DNA of 64,000 nt, from assembly GCA_963800235.1 (NCBI GenBank), contig CAWDAD010000001.1:1302001-1366000 (forward strand). The letters run 5' to 3'. Position 1 is the stretch's first letter. Each line of letters opens with the position of its first letter. Both the position numbers and the translations under genes were made by a program. Shown here piece by piece: positions 42,364 to 51,415 of this stretch. The DNA comes from CAVVNP01 sp963800235. GTDB taxonomy: Bacteria > Actinomycetota > Acidimicrobiia > Acidimicrobiales > Iamiaceae. Below the pieces are notes generated by a model, which saw only the letters and a program-made list of their open reading frames with translations, was not told where the DNA came from and did not search any database.

Positions 42364-43367
42364 GCGCCGACGCTGAGGCGGATGCCGACCACCTGGTCGC
42401 GCAGGCGGGCCGCCACCTCGTCGACCAGGTCGAGCACCTGGTCGGCCTGCTCGAGGTCGTGGGTCGCCAGTCCGCACACCGGGGTGACGATGGCCTGGCT
42501 GCGCAGCCGGACGGGGTCGCACCCGGCCTGCACCAGCTCGCACCACTGCGCCGACAGGCGACGCCACAGCCGGCCGGCGCTCTCGCCGCGGGGTCCGTCG
42601 GTGGGCACCGCCCCCCACGCGATCCAGCCACCCCGCTCGACGAAGGCGGAGAGGGCGCCCGCAGAGGCCTCGACCCCCGCGCCGACCGGCAGCGACAGCA
42701 CCTGCGGGCCGGCCTGCAGCACCACCCGCCAGTCGGCCGGCCCGCAGCAGTGCAGGCCGGTGACCGCGTGGGGCTCGAGCACCGCCAGGGCGCCCGAGAC
42801 CAGGTCGATGATGGCGTCCGGGGCGAGGGGGAAGCCGCTGACCAGCCCGCCGACCAGCCCCGGCTCGTCGAGGAACACGACCGGCGCGGCCGTCGGGGCC
42901 GCCACCGCCACCTCGGTGAGCAGCGCACGGGCCCGGGCCCGGACGGCGGCGGCCGCCACCCGGAAGGCGAGGTCGTCGGGGCAGCCGGCCTGGATCAGCG
43001 CCAGCCCGAGGGTCACCGGCCCGGTGAGCTGCAGCTTGATCGGCCCGGTGCGATGGCGCACCGACCGGAGGAAGGTCTGCAGGGTGGCGAACGGCGCCGC
43101 CTCGAGCCAGCCGGCCGGCACCGGGGCGTCCGGGTCGAGCCGGTCCACGTCGACCGCCAGCGCGGCGTCGGCCAGCACCGTCACCCCCGGGATCCCCCAG
43201 GCGCCCGCCGCGATCATGTGCTCGAGCGGGTGGCCGGCCGGCAGCGAGGGGGCGGCCGGGAGGTCGGGGTGGCGGGCGAGGACGTAGCGCACCGCGACGT
43301 CGGGGTCGCGGTGGGGGAGGCTGCCGATGCCGCAGCACAGGCCGAGCGGGAACGGCGGGGCGATCAC
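42360..43367 (-). CDS. MetE C-terminal-like (cobalamin-independent methionine synthase superfamily) protein
   Basis: 335-residue single-domain protein of the UroD/MetE superfamily, shorter than full MetE (~750). Zinc-ligand candidates are His and Cys in GLHCCGPADW and Cys in VTPVCGLATHD; substrate-loop signatures include KLQLTGPVTLGLALI and VFLDEPGLVGGL. This matches a conserved actinobacterial protein that, from memory, sits beside ligA in mycobacteria. It may methylate homocysteine from a non-folate donor or do a related methyl transfer; this is inference. The frame is open far upstream, but GTG 43367 gives the expected N-terminus (PPFPLGLCCGIGSLPH). Confidence 0.82.
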   Translation of the reverse strand: MIAPPFPLGLCCGIGSLPHRDPDVAVRYVLARHPDLPAAPSLPAGHPLEHMIAAGAWGIPGVTVLADAALAVDVDRLDPDAPVPAGWLEAAPFATLQTFLRSVRHRTGPIKLQLTGPVTLGLALIQAGCPDDLAFRVAAAAVRARARALLTEVAVAAPTAAPVVFLDEPGLVGGLVSGFPLAPDAIIDLVSGALAVLEPHAVTGLHCCGPADWRVVLQAGPQVLSLPVGAGVEASAGALSAFVERGGWIAWGAVPTDGPRGESAGRLWRRLSAQWCELVQAGCDPVRLRSQAIVTPVCGLATHDLEQADQVLDLVDEVAARLRDQVVGIRLSVGA

Positions 43368-43541
43368 CGGCGGGCCCGCGCCCGTCCGGCGGTGATGGCG
43401 GTGGAGGGGTCGGCCCGGGGGCCCACCCTGGCGTCTCGGTGCTCCGGCATGAGTGACGATGTCGCGCCCGGACCCCCCGGGCGCCCCCTTGTCGCACCCT
43501 GGAATAGCGAGCAGGGAACCCGGTCGGCAAATCTCAACGGC

Positions 43542-44489
43542 GTGCCCGACCTCGGACTCTGGCCCCTGCGGGTGGCGTGGCTCGCCGCCCCGCTCACCGC
43601 GGGCCCTGCGCTGGCCGAGGCGCTCGACCCCCGCACCGAGCCGCTCCGCACCGGGACGTCGGTCGCCCTGTGGCTCGTCTGGGGCGCCGTCCTGGTGGCG
43701 ACGCTGGTGCCTCGGGACGTGACCCTCACCGTCGTCCGACTGGTCGTGCCCGCCTCGGTCCTCGCCGCCGGCTGGGCCGCGGCCGCCGGCGCGTCGACCC
43801 CCGCCGGCTCGATCGCCATCGCCGGCGCCGTGGTGGCGGCGGCGCTGGCCTGCTCCCCGGCCGTCGCCGACGCGTTCGTCGACGGGTCCTCGTACGGACC
43901 CGAGCGGCGGTCCGCCCTCCGGGTCCCGGCGCCGCTGCTGTTCGGCCCGGTGCCGCTGGCGTGGCTGGCGGCGGTCGTCGGGCTGAGCGCCGGACCGCTG
44001 CTGCTCGGCGTCGGCCGATGGGTGCTCGGCGGCGTCGTGCTGGTGGTGGGGTGGGCGGTGGCGGCCGCCGCCATCCGGGCGCTGCACACGCTGTCGCGTC
44101 GCTGGGTGGTCCTGGTACCCGCCGGTCTGGTGCTGCACGACCCGCTGGCGGGCGAGGCGCTGCTCTTCCCCCGGTCGAGCATCGGCCGGCTGGGCCCGGC
44201 AACGGTCGACACCGCGGCGACCGCGGCGACCGCGGCAACCGGGACGACCGGCGGGGAGGCGCCGGCGGGGGGCACCGTGCAGGATCGCACCGGCGGCGCC
44301 CTCGGTCTCGTGCTCGAGCTCGAGTTCACCGAGCCGATGGAGGTCCCCATCCCGGTCACCCGCGGACGGGTGCGGCGCGACGACCCCCACGCCCCCACCG
44401 TCCAGGTCGACCGCCTGCTGCTCTCGGCGGTGCGCCCGGCCGCCCTGCTCGACGCCGCCGCCGGTCACCGGATCCGGGTCGGCTCCTGA
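43542..44489 (+). CDS. Hypothetical multispanning membrane protein
   Basis: 315-residue protein with about six hydrophobic spans in the first ~200 residues (VAWLAAPLTAGPALA, ALWLVWGAVLVATLV, LLVGWAVAAAAI and others). A C-terminal cytoplasmic region of ~120 residues follows (RRWVVLVPAGLVLHDPLAGEALLFPRSS), beta-rich and possibly PH-like. A short simple repeat encodes TAATAATAAT. I prefer GTG 43542, which lies 7 bases after AAATCT in a relatively AT-rich stretch; ATG 43449 would add 31 poorly structured residues. Function unknown. Confidence 0.75.
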   Translation: MPDLGLWPLRVAWLAAPLTAGPALAEALDPRTEPLRTGTSVALWLVWGAVLVATLVPRDVTLTVVRLVVPASVLAAGWAAAAGASTPAGSIAIAGAVVAAALACSPAVADAFVDGSSYGPERRSALRVPAPLLFGPVPLAWLAAVVGLSAGPLLLGVGRWVLGGVVLVVGWAVAAAAIRALHTLSRRWVVLVPAGLVLHDPLAGEALLFPRSSIGRLGPATVDTAATAATAATGTTGGEAPAGGTVQDRTGGALGLVLELEFTEPMEVPIPVTRGRVRRDDPHAPTVQVDRLLLSAVRPAALLDAAAGHRIRVGS

Positions 44490-44551
44490 CCACCGGGCGG
44501 CCGGGGAGCGCCGGGTCGTCCTCCCCTGATCCCGCGTTTCGGTCGCGCCGT

Positions 44552-44557
44552 TACCCT
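44552..44557 (+). promoter_or_regulatory. -10 box of the rhomboid gene
   Basis: TACCCT, 7 bases before the GTG at 44565. Confidence 0.5.
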
Positions 44558-44564
44558 CCGAACG

Positions 44565-45458
44565 GTGAACCAGCCCATCCGGCAGGACGTCCCGACCTGC
44601 TACCGCCACCACGACCAGCGGGCCGGGGTGGTGTGCCAGCGCTGCGATCGGCCGATCTGCCCCCAGTGCATGATCCAGGCCTCGGTGGGCTTCCAGTGCC
44701 CGGAGTGCGCCCGGCGCGGCCGCCAGAAGGTCTACACGGCCCGGAACCTGGGCCCGTCCTCCCGCGACGCGCTGGTCACCATGGTGCTGATCGGCATCAA
44801 CGTGGCCGTGTTCCTCTACGGGGTGGTCCTGCAGCCGTCGTCGTTCGGCTCCGGCAGCACCCAGCTCCTGCAGGACGGGGGCCTGACCGCCGGGGGCCTG
44901 GCTCGGACCTCGACCGGCATCGAGGCCATCGGGGTGGGGGCCGGCCAGTGGTGGCGGATCATCACCTCGGGCTTCCTGCACTTCGGGATCATCCACATCG
45001 GGTTCAACATGTTCGCCCTGTACGTGCTCGGCCCCCTGGTCGAGCGGGCGGTGGGACGGATCAGCCTGCTGGTCATCTACAGCACCTCGCTGCTCGCCGG
45101 CTCCTTCGGCGGCCTGCTGCTCAACCCGAACGCCCTCGGGGCCGGCGCGTCGGGGGCCATCTTCGGGCTCATGGGGGCGCTGGTCGCCGGCCAGAAGGCG
45201 GCCGGGATCAACCTCACCCAGGGCGGGCTGGTGCCCCTCATCGCCATCAACCTGCTCATCACCTTCGCGGTGCCGAACATCTCGATCGGCGCCCACATCG
45301 GTGGGTTGATCGGTGGCGCCATCGCCGGCGCCGCCATCTTCTACGGCCCCCGCTACGCCAGGAACCGGTTCGTGCCGAACCTGCTGGCCGGTGCCCTGGG
45401 GGCGTTCTGCTTCGTGGGCGCCTGGCTGGCAGGGGTCCACTTCAGCCGCCTCGGCTGA
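44565..45458 (+). CDS. Rhomboid-family intramembrane serine protease with N-terminal zinc finger
   Basis: 297-residue membrane protease. An N-terminal B-box-like zinc-binding region (residues ~11-50) has Cys/His pairs CYRHH, CQRCDRPICPQC and CPEC. The rhomboid core follows with about six spans: ITSGFLHFGIIHIGFNMFALY, the catalytic serine in GAGASGAIFGL and the catalytic histidine in GAHIGGLIGG. Rhomboids cut single-pass membrane proteins within the bilayer; the zinc finger probably recruits substrates or partners on the cytoplasmic side. Such fusions are common in Actinobacteria. GTG start follows TACCCT by 7 bases. Confidence 0.94.
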   Translation: MNQPIRQDVPTCYRHHDQRAGVVCQRCDRPICPQCMIQASVGFQCPECARRGRQKVYTARNLGPSSRDALVTMVLIGINVAVFLYGVVLQPSSFGSGSTQLLQDGGLTAGGLARTSTGIEAIGVGAGQWWRIITSGFLHFGIIHIGFNMFALYVLGPLVERAVGRISLLVIYSTSLLAGSFGGLLLNPNALGAGASGAIFGLMGALVAGQKAAGINLTQGGLVPLIAINLLITFAVPNISIGAHIGGLIGGAIAGAAIFYGPRYARNRFVPNLLAGALGAFCFVGAWLAGVHFSRLG

Positions 45459-45500
45459 GCCCGCCCACCACCGAGGACGTCGCCCGCCGACCGCTGCGTC

Positions 45501-45941
45501 TCAGCGCCGCTCGACCTGGGCCTTGAGCCGCTGCAGGTTCCCCCGCCACACCCGCTGCATGACCGGCTTGGCGGCGAGCGCGCCGACCGGGCCACCCATC
45601 CACGGCGGGAAGCGGAGGCGCTCCTCCCACGTGAAGCGCGTGCGGCCCCGGCGGGCGCGGCGCAGCGTGAACCGACCGGTGCCGGTGACGAGCCCGGTGT
45701 GGCGGACGCCCATCACCTTGCGGTCGCGCCACTCGGTGATCTCCATGCGGTCGGTCAGCCGGAAGGGGCCGATCTTGGTGTCGCAGTCGAAGGTCGTGCC
45801 CACGCCGCGTCGCTTCGACGAGGCGAACCGGATGGCCACCGCGTCGGCCATCCACTCGACGTGGCGGCCGACGTCGTCGATCTCGTCCCACACCGCCGAG
45901 GGCGGAGCCTCGATCACCACCGAGACCGTGACCCGGCTCAC
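45501..45941 (-). CDS. SRPBCC-family (polyketide cyclase/START-like) protein
   Basis: 146-residue helix-grip protein: VTVSVVIEAPPSAVWDEIDDVGRHVEWM, then FDCDTKIGPFRLTDRMEITEW and a C-terminal helix with PVMQRVWRGNLQRLKAQVERR. The fold binds hydrophobic ligands. It follows a second SRPBCC gene on the same strand after 34 bases; the pair may be diverged duplicates handling related lipids. GTG start at 45941. Specific ligand unknown. Confidence 0.85.
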   Translation of the reverse strand: MSRVTVSVVIEAPPSAVWDEIDDVGRHVEWMADAVAIRFASSKRRGVGTTFDCDTKIGPFRLTDRMEITEWRDRKVMGVRHTGLVTGTGRFTLRRARRGRTRFTWEERLRFPPWMGGPVGALAAKPVMQRVWRGNLQRLKAQVERR

Positions 45942-45975
45942 CCGTCCGCCCGCCGCGCCGGAGTTGCGGCCCGGC

Positions 45976-46359
45976 TCACCCCTCGAGGTGGGACTTGACG
46001 GCCTTGAGGCTGCCCTCGTAGATCGGCACGAACAGCTCGAGCGCCTCGTCGGGGGTCACGGTGACCTCCCACACGAGCGTCGAGCCGTCGCCGTCGGGGC
46101 GCACCGAGATGTTGACCTGGTGGGAGTCGACCGGCACCGGCCCGCCGACGATGGCGTAGCTGAAGGTGCGGTCGTCGTCGTCCTTGGCGACCAGGCGCTC
46201 CTGGATCTCCATGCCCATGGTCGAGACGGTGCGTACGTCGCCCTCGACGGTGACCGACTCCACGCCGGGCATGTACGACAGGTCGCCGAACTCGTGGATC
46301 AGGTCCCAGACCTGGTCCGGAGTCGCGTCGATGTGGATCTCCGGGGCGCTCGATGCCAT
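45976..46359 (-). CDS. SRPBCC-family protein
   Basis: 127-residue single-domain helix-grip protein: EIHIDATPDQVWDLIHEFGDLSYMPGVE, then YAIVGGPVPVDSHQVNISV and the C-terminal helix ELFVPIYEGSLKAVKSHLEG. It is similar in design, though not closely, to the neighbouring SRPBCC gene. ATG start at 46359 is preceded 7 bases away by AACACT, a possible leaderless start. Confidence 0.85.
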   Translation of the reverse strand: MASSAPEIHIDATPDQVWDLIHEFGDLSYMPGVESVTVEGDVRTVSTMGMEIQERLVAKDDDDRTFSYAIVGGPVPVDSHQVNISVRPDGDGSTLVWEVTVTPDEALELFVPIYEGSLKAVKSHLEG

Positions 46360-46376
46360 GGGCGTGAGTGTTGCAC

Positions 46377-47234
46377 CTACCGGCCCGACCCGGTGGCGTC
46401 GGCCCCCTCCGGGTCGGCGGCGGCGTAGACGGACACGTGGCCGACGCTCCCGTCGGCGTCGAAGGGCTCACCCGCCCAGCTCCCCCACCGCTCGACCAGG
46501 CCCAGCCCGGCGCCGGCCGCCGACCCGTCGAGCTGGTCCGGCGTCAGGTAGCGAAGGTGCCACGGTCGGAGTCGCACCCCGCCCGCCTCGGTCAGCTCGA
46601 CGTACTGGCCGGCGAGCTGCTGGGCCTCGGGGTCGTGGCGGCTGACCGAGAGGACGACGGCGTCGGCGGTCAGCGAGCGCACCTCGACGGCGGTGCGCCG
46701 CTCGTCCCCGACGTCAGCGGGCACGAACGCCTCGATCACGAAGCGGCCGGTCCCCGGCGCCAGGCGCGCCGCCACCCCGGCCAGGCAGCGGTGCTGCGCG
46801 GCGGCGGAACCCAGGTTGAAGAAGCTGTTCCAGGCGATCACCACCAGGTCGAAGCGCCCGTCCGCGCTCGACCGGTCGTCGCTCGACCCGTCGCCCGACG
46901 CCTCGAGCAGGTCGTCGAGTCCGGCGAGGTCGGCCATGTCGGCCTCGACCGCCCGCACCCGGTCGGCCCCGGGCTTGGCCCGGAGGCGGGCGAGCATGGC
47001 CGCCGAGGCGTCCACGCCGGTGACGCGGAGCCCGGCGGCGGCCAGCGGCAGGGCCAGCCGACCGGTGCCCACCCCGAGCTCCAGGACCCGGGCCCGGGGG
47101 CCGCCGGCCGCCTGCGCCAGCGGCACCAGCCGGTCGACGGCGCCCGCGGTGTCGAGCGAGTCGGCGAACCAGTCGTCGTAGACGTCGGCCAGGCCGTCGC
47201 CGTAGCTCGACGCCTCGTACCCGGGCAGCTCCAT
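46377..47234 (-). CDS. SAM-dependent methyltransferase
   Basis: 285-residue class I methyltransferase. Motif I is VLELGVGTGRLALPLAAAG (about residues 51-69), followed by VTGVDASAAMLARLRAK and the post-motif strand FDLVVIAWNSFFNLG. The C-terminal half (EVRSLTADAVVLSVSRHDP onward) is beta-rich, as in small-molecule methyltransferases. ATG 47234 is preferred over the upstream in-frame start at 47270, since the extra residues are low-complexity. It ends 17 bases before the SRPBCC gene start on the same strand, so the three may form an operon. Substrate unknown. Confidence 0.87.
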   Translation of the reverse strand: MELPGYEASSYGDGLADVYDDWFADSLDTAGAVDRLVPLAQAAGGPRARVLELGVGTGRLALPLAAAGLRVTGVDASAAMLARLRAKPGADRVRAVEADMADLAGLDDLLEASGDGSSDDRSSADGRFDLVVIAWNSFFNLGSAAAQHRCLAGVAARLAPGTGRFVIEAFVPADVGDERRTAVEVRSLTADAVVLSVSRHDPEAQQLAGQYVELTEAGGVRLRPWHLRYLTPDQLDGSAAGAGLGLVERWGSWAGEPFDADGSVGHVSVYAAADPEGADATGSGR

Positions 47235-47346
47235 GGCGCCATCATCGCCGCCGCCCGATCGAACAGGCACCGTGGCGTCGGCGTGGCGGCGCCGGGCGGC
47301 CCCGCCGACCCGAGCCCTGCCCGGCTCCGGCGACCTGCCGCCCTCC

Positions 47347-47352
47347 TAGCCT
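47347..47352 (+). promoter_or_regulatory. -10 box of iscS-mnmA
   Basis: TAGCCT lies 10 bases before the ATG at 47363, slightly further than at other starts. An upstream in-frame GTG at 47354 is too close to the box to be transcribed, which favours the ATG. Confidence 0.45.
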
Positions 47353-47362
47353 GGTGGGCACC

Positions 47363-48559
47363 ATGGCGTCGCCGACCACCTACCTCGACCACGCGGCGAC
47401 CACGCCGCTGCGACCCGAGGCCCGTGCCGCCCTGCTCGAGTGGTTGGGCGACGGCGGCGGACCGGGCGGCTACGGCAACCCCTCGGGCTCGCACCACGTC
47501 GCCCGGCGGGCCCGGCGGGCCCTCGACGACGCCCGCGACGAGCTGGCCGACGTGGTCGGCTGCCGGCCCGGCGAGGTCGTGTTCACCTCCGGCGGGACCG
47601 AGGCGGACAACCTGGCCGTGACCGGTTCGCTGTCCGCCTCCGACGCGCCTCGCCCCCTGGCGGTGTGCAGCGCCGTCGAGCACCACGCCGTGCTCGATCC
47701 GGTCCACCGCGCCGACGGCGTCACCGTGGGCGTCGACCGGCTCGGGCGGCTCGATCTCGACGACCTGCGCCGGGTGCTCGCCTCGGCCACCGCCGACGGC
47801 CGGGAGGTGGCGCTGGTGTCGGTGCTGCTCGCCAACAACGAGGTCGGCACGGTCCAGGAGCTCGATGCCGTGGCCGACGTGGTCGACGAGCTCGCGCCCG
47901 GCGCCGCCCTGCACACCGACGCGGTCCAGGCCCTCTGCTGGCTCGACCTCCCGCCGCGCGCCGCTCGGGCCGACCTGATCTCGTTGAGCGGCCACAAGTT
48001 CGGCGGTCCGCAGGGCATCGGCGCCCTCGTCGTGCGCGACGGCACCCGGCTCACGCCCATGCTGGCCGGGGGTGGCCAGGAGCGTCGCCGCCGCAGCGGC
48101 ACCCAGAACGTGGCCGGCGCGGTCGCCATGGCCGCCGCCGCCCGGGCCACCGCCGACGGGCGCAAGGCCGAGGTCGAGCGCATCGAGGCCGAGCGCGACC
48201 GGCTGGTCGACGGCCTGCTGGCCGCCATCCCCGGGGCCGTGGTCACCGCCGCCGGTCCGGACGGCGGCCGCCACCACCTGGTCGCCGGCGCCGCCCACCT
48301 GTGCCTCCCCGGCGCCCAGAGCGAGGAGCTGCTGTTCCTGCTCGACCAGGAGGGGCTCTGCGCCACGGCCGGGTCCTCCTGCGCCAGCGGGGCCCTCGAC
48401 CCGTCCCCGGTGCTGGCGGCGCTGGGCGTCCCGCCCGAACTGGCCGCCGGTGCGCTGCGGCTGTCGCTCGGCTGGACCACCACCGGCGACGACGTCGACC
48501 GCGCCCTGGCGGTCGTCCCCGCCGCCGTCGACCGACTGCGCCGCTCGGCCGCGCCGTGA
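47363..48559 (+). CDS. iscS: Cysteine desulfurase
   Basis: 398-residue PLP enzyme that takes sulfur from cysteine as a protein persulfide for Fe-S clusters and tRNA thiolation. It has YLDHAATTPLRPEA at the N-terminus, TSGGTEADNLAV, the cofactor pair His211-Lys212 in LSGHKFGGPQG, and the catalytic cysteine Cys340 in ATAGSSCASGA. It overlaps mnmA by GTGA, so the sulfur donor and its tRNA thiolase are made together. Confidence 0.96.
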   Translation: MASPTTYLDHAATTPLRPEARAALLEWLGDGGGPGGYGNPSGSHHVARRARRALDDARDELADVVGCRPGEVVFTSGGTEADNLAVTGSLSASDAPRPLAVCSAVEHHAVLDPVHRADGVTVGVDRLGRLDLDDLRRVLASATADGREVALVSVLLANNEVGTVQELDAVADVVDELAPGAALHTDAVQALCWLDLPPRAARADLISLSGHKFGGPQGIGALVVRDGTRLTPMLAGGGQERRRRSGTQNVAGAVAMAAAARATADGRKAEVERIEAERDRLVDGLLAAIPGAVVTAAGPDGGRHHLVAGAAHLCLPGAQSEELLFLLDQEGLCATAGSSCASGALDPSPVLAALGVPPELAAGALRLSLGWTTTGDDVDRALAVVPAAVDRLRRSAAP

Positions 48560-49650
48560 GCCCGTCCCGATCGGCGGGGCCCCGCCGGGTGCTGGTCGCC
48601 ATGTCCGGCGGCGTCGACTCGTCGGTGGCCGCCGCCCTGCTGCGCGACGCGGGCCACCACGTCGTCGGCGTCACCCTGAAGCTCTGGGGCGGCGAGTCCG
48701 ACACCGGGTGCTGCTCGGTGTCCGACGTCGACGACGCCCGGCGCGCCGCCGACCGCCTCGGGATCGAGCACCACGTCTTCAACTTCGGGCACGAGTTCAC
48801 CGAGCACGTGGTCGCCCCCTACGTCGCCGACCACGGCGCCGGCCGCACGCCGAACCCGTGCATCGAGTGCAACCGGCACCTCAAGTTCGACCGGCTGCTG
48901 CAGCGGGCCCGGGTCCTCGGCTTCGACGCCGTCGCCACCGGCCACCACGCCCGCGTCGTCGACCACGACGGCCACCGGTTCGTGGCCCGCGGCCGCGACG
49001 GGGCCAAGGACCAGTCCTACGTGCTGCACGTCCTCGGCCAGGACCAGCTCCGCCGCGTGCTGCTGCCGATCGGTCCCCTGACCAAGGTCGAGGTCCGGCA
49101 GGTCGCCGCCCGCCTGGGCCTGCCCACCGCCGCCAAGCCCGACAGCCAGGACGTCTGCTTCATCACCACCGTCGAGGGTCGGGCCCGCTTCCTCGACCGC
49201 CGCCTGCCGCTCACCCCCGGACGGGTGGTCGACCTCGACGGCGAGCCGGTGGGATCGGTCGACGCCGTCGAGCTGGTCACCGTCGGGCAGCGCCGGGGGC
49301 TCGGCACCGACGGCGGCCACGCCCCCCGCTTCGCCCTGTCGGCCGACCCCGCCACCGCCACCGTCGTGGTCGGCTCGGCGGGCGACCTGCTGGTCGACGA
49401 GCAGCCCGTCACCGACCTGCGCTGGACCGCCGGACCCGTCGACGGCCCGGTGCTGGTCCAGACCAGCGCCCACGGAACCGCCGTCGCGGCGTCGATCGTC
49501 CCGACGGACGGGTCGGGACGGGACGACGCCGACGGCCGCGCCACCGTCCGCTGGGCCGAACCGCACCGGCGGATCGCCCCCGGCCAGAGCGTGGTGCTCT
49601 ACCTCGACGACCGGGTGGTCGGCGGGGCGCTCGCGGTTGAGTCCCGCTGA
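48556..49650 (+). CDS. mnmA: tRNA-specific 2-thiouridylase
   Basis: 364-residue enzyme that thiolates U34 of tRNA for Lys, Glu and Gln. The ATP-pyrophosphatase loop is SGGVDSS (residues 17-23). The two catalytic cysteines are Cys102 in TPNPCIECN and Cys201 in DSQDVCFI, and the C-terminal beta barrel ends QSVVLYLDDRVVGGA. GTG start overlaps the iscS stop. Its substrates include the tRNAs served by gatCAB elsewhere in this window. Confidence 0.96.
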   Translation: MSPSRSAGPRRVLVAMSGGVDSSVAAALLRDAGHHVVGVTLKLWGGESDTGCCSVSDVDDARRAADRLGIEHHVFNFGHEFTEHVVAPYVADHGAGRTPNPCIECNRHLKFDRLLQRARVLGFDAVATGHHARVVDHDGHRFVARGRDGAKDQSYVLHVLGQDQLRRVLLPIGPLTKVEVRQVAARLGLPTAAKPDSQDVCFITTVEGRARFLDRRLPLTPGRVVDLDGEPVGSVDAVELVTVGQRRGLGTDGGHAPRFALSADPATATVVVGSAGDLLVDEQPVTDLRWTAGPVDGPVLVQTSAHGTAVAASIVPTDGSGRDDADGRATVRWAEPHRRIAPGQSVVLYLDDRVVGGALAVESR

Positions 49651-49686
49651 AGCCCGGGTCGGCCGGGCCGTGGGCCGGTCGACCGG

Positions 49687-50475
49687 TCAGCGGCCGGTGA
49701 AGGTCGCCTTGCCGGGGCCGTGCTCGAGGAAGCTGGCCACGCCGATGCCGGCGTCGTCGGTGCTGAACACCTCGACGAAGCGCTCCTGCTCCATGGCCAG
49801 GCCGGCGGCGAGGTCGACGTCGAGCCCCCGGTCGATGGCCTGCTTGGCCAGCGCCTGGGCGGCGACCGCCCCCGACGCCAGCGCCGCGGCCCGGGCCAGC
49901 GCCCGGTCGTGCAGCTCCTCGCCGGCGACCACCTCGTCGGCCAGGCCCATGGCGAGGGCCTCCTCGGCCCGCACCTGCCGACCGCTCAGGATCAGGTCCT
50001 TGGCCCGGGCCGGCCCCACCAGCCGGGCCAGGCGCTGGGTGCCGCCGCCGCCGGGGATGATGCCGAGCAGGATCTCCGGCTGGCCGAAGACCGCCCGCTC
50101 GCCGGCGATGCGGAAGTCGCAGGCCAGGGCGAGCTCGCACCCGCCCCCGAGGGCGTAGCCGCTGACCGCGGCGATGGTCGCCCGGGGGATCTCGGCCACC
50201 GCCGTCAGCGAGCGCAGGAACAGGTCGCCCACCTCGGCCGCCCGCTCCGGGCCGGAGAACTCGGAGATGTCGGCACCGGCCGCGAAGACCTTGTCACCGC
50301 CGGTGATCACCACCGCCCCCGGCGGGTCGGCCGTCAGCTCGTCGGCGACGTCGAGCAGCCCGGTGAGCACGGCGCTCGACAGGGCGTTGACCTTGGGGTT
50401 CTGCAGGCGGACGACGGCGACGCCGTCAGGACGTCGCTCGAGGTCGACGACGGGCGGGCTGGGCTCGGCGGTCAT
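49687..50475 (-). CDS. Enoyl-CoA hydratase/isomerase family protein
   Basis: 262-residue crotonase-fold protein; hydration of trans-2-enoyl-CoA is the likely reaction. The oxyanion-hole segments are KVFAAGADISEF and VSGYALGGGCELALACDFRI. Glutamate positions matching the two catalytic acids are in GGGCELAL and FGQPEILLGIIPGGGGTQRL. The ATG start at 50475 has a strong Shine-Dalgarno (GGAGGAG), so this gene is leadered. It could serve the same beta-oxidation as the acyl-CoA dehydrogenase at the window start. Confidence 0.92.
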   Translation of the reverse strand: MTAEPSPPVVDLERRPDGVAVVRLQNPKVNALSSAVLTGLLDVADELTADPPGAVVITGGDKVFAAGADISEFSGPERAAEVGDLFLRSLTAVAEIPRATIAAVSGYALGGGCELALACDFRIAGERAVFGQPEILLGIIPGGGGTQRLARLVGPARAKDLILSGRQVRAEEALAMGLADEVVAGEELHDRALARAAALASGAVAAQALAKQAIDRGLDVDLAAGLAMEQERFVEVFSTDDAGIGVASFLEHGPGKATFTGR

Positions 50476-50503
50476 GGGCTCCTCCTCGGTCGGGGGAGCG
50501 ACG

Positions 50504-51385
50504 CTACGCCGCCGGCTCCTCGGGGAGATCCGGGCGGCCGACCGCCCACGACAGGGTGAGGGCCAGGCCGGTCGCCGCCGCCTGGGCCAGGTGGTCGTCG
50601 AACGGGAAGCGCGACCGCAGCCCGAGCGGCTCGCGGGCCCAGTCCGGTAGGAGCCCGATGGCGGCCCGCATGATCACCTGGCGCCCGGTCTGCTCGACGG
50701 GGTCGCGCACCGGACGGAGCAGCTCGTGCACCGTCTCGAGGGCGGCGTCGGTGGCGGCCAGCTCGGGCCGGACCGCCTCGAAGTAGGCCTCGACCTGGCG
50801 CACCGAGCGGGGCACCTCGGTGGCACCGAGCGCCTCGGCCACCGCGGCCACCTCGTCGAGGTAGCGGTCGCGGTCGGGCCGGGGCAGCGGGCGGGTGCTG
50901 TAGCGCTGGTAGGCCCGCAGGAACTGCCAGACCTCAGCCACGTGCACCCAGCGCAGCAGGTCCGGATCGCTGGCCGCGTAGGGGACGCCGTCGGGCCGGA
51001 TGCCGACGACCTGCCGGTGGATGCGGCGCACCTGCTCGACCGCCGCCGACGCGTCGGCCGACGAGCCGTAGGTGGTGGCGCCGAGGAAGCCGGCGGTGCG
51101 CTGGAGCCGACCGAGCGGGTCCTCCCGCCAGTTGGAGTGCTGGTCGACGCCCGCCATGGCGCCGGGGTGCAGGGTCTGCAGCAGCAGGGAGCTGAACCCG
51201 CCGACCAGCATCGACCCGACGTCCGCGTGCACCCGCCAGGCGACCGATCCCGGGCCGAACCACCCGAGGTCGTCGCGACCGACCTCGATCGGGCGGGGCT
51301 CGGGCGAGCCGGTCACCGCCTGGCGGAGGGCACCGGCCAACCGTCGGCGGAACGGTTCGAGCGGGTCGAGCAGGACGATCGCCAC
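50504..51385 (-). CDS. DUF2236 (MpaB/latex-clearing-like oxygenase) family protein
   Basis: 293-residue helical protein of the DUF2236 family, some of whose members are heme-binding oxygenases. Diagnostic stretches are SVAWRVHADVGSMLVGGFSSLLLQTLHPGAM, the conserved HSNWREDPLGRLQRTAGFL and VHVAEVWQFLRAYQRY. Conserved His residues in LHPGAM and QHSNW are candidate metal ligands. GTG start 51385 has CACAAT 6 bases upstream. It ends 28 bases before the enoyl-CoA hydratase start on the same strand. Substrate unknown. Confidence 0.88.
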   Translation of the reverse strand: MAIVLLDPLEPFRRRLAGALRQAVTGSPEPRPIEVGRDDLGWFGPGSVAWRVHADVGSMLVGGFSSLLLQTLHPGAMAGVDQHSNWREDPLGRLQRTAGFLGATTYGSSADASAAVEQVRRIHRQVVGIRPDGVPYAASDPDLLRWVHVAEVWQFLRAYQRYSTRPLPRPDRDRYLDEVAAVAEALGATEVPRSVRQVEAYFEAVRPELAATDAALETVHELLRPVRDPVEQTGRQVIMRAAIGLLPDWAREPLGLRSRFPFDDHLAQAAATGLALTLSWAVGRPDLPEEPAA

Positions 51386-51415
51386 CCGTCCATTGTGCCG
51401 GGCGGGGGCCGCGGC

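Noticed and set aside
42360..45440. A 1026-residue minus-strand ORF beyond the MetE-like gene
   Set aside because: The upstream two thirds are antisense to the rhomboid and membrane protein genes and are low-complexity; only the C-terminal 335 residues are a recognisable protein.
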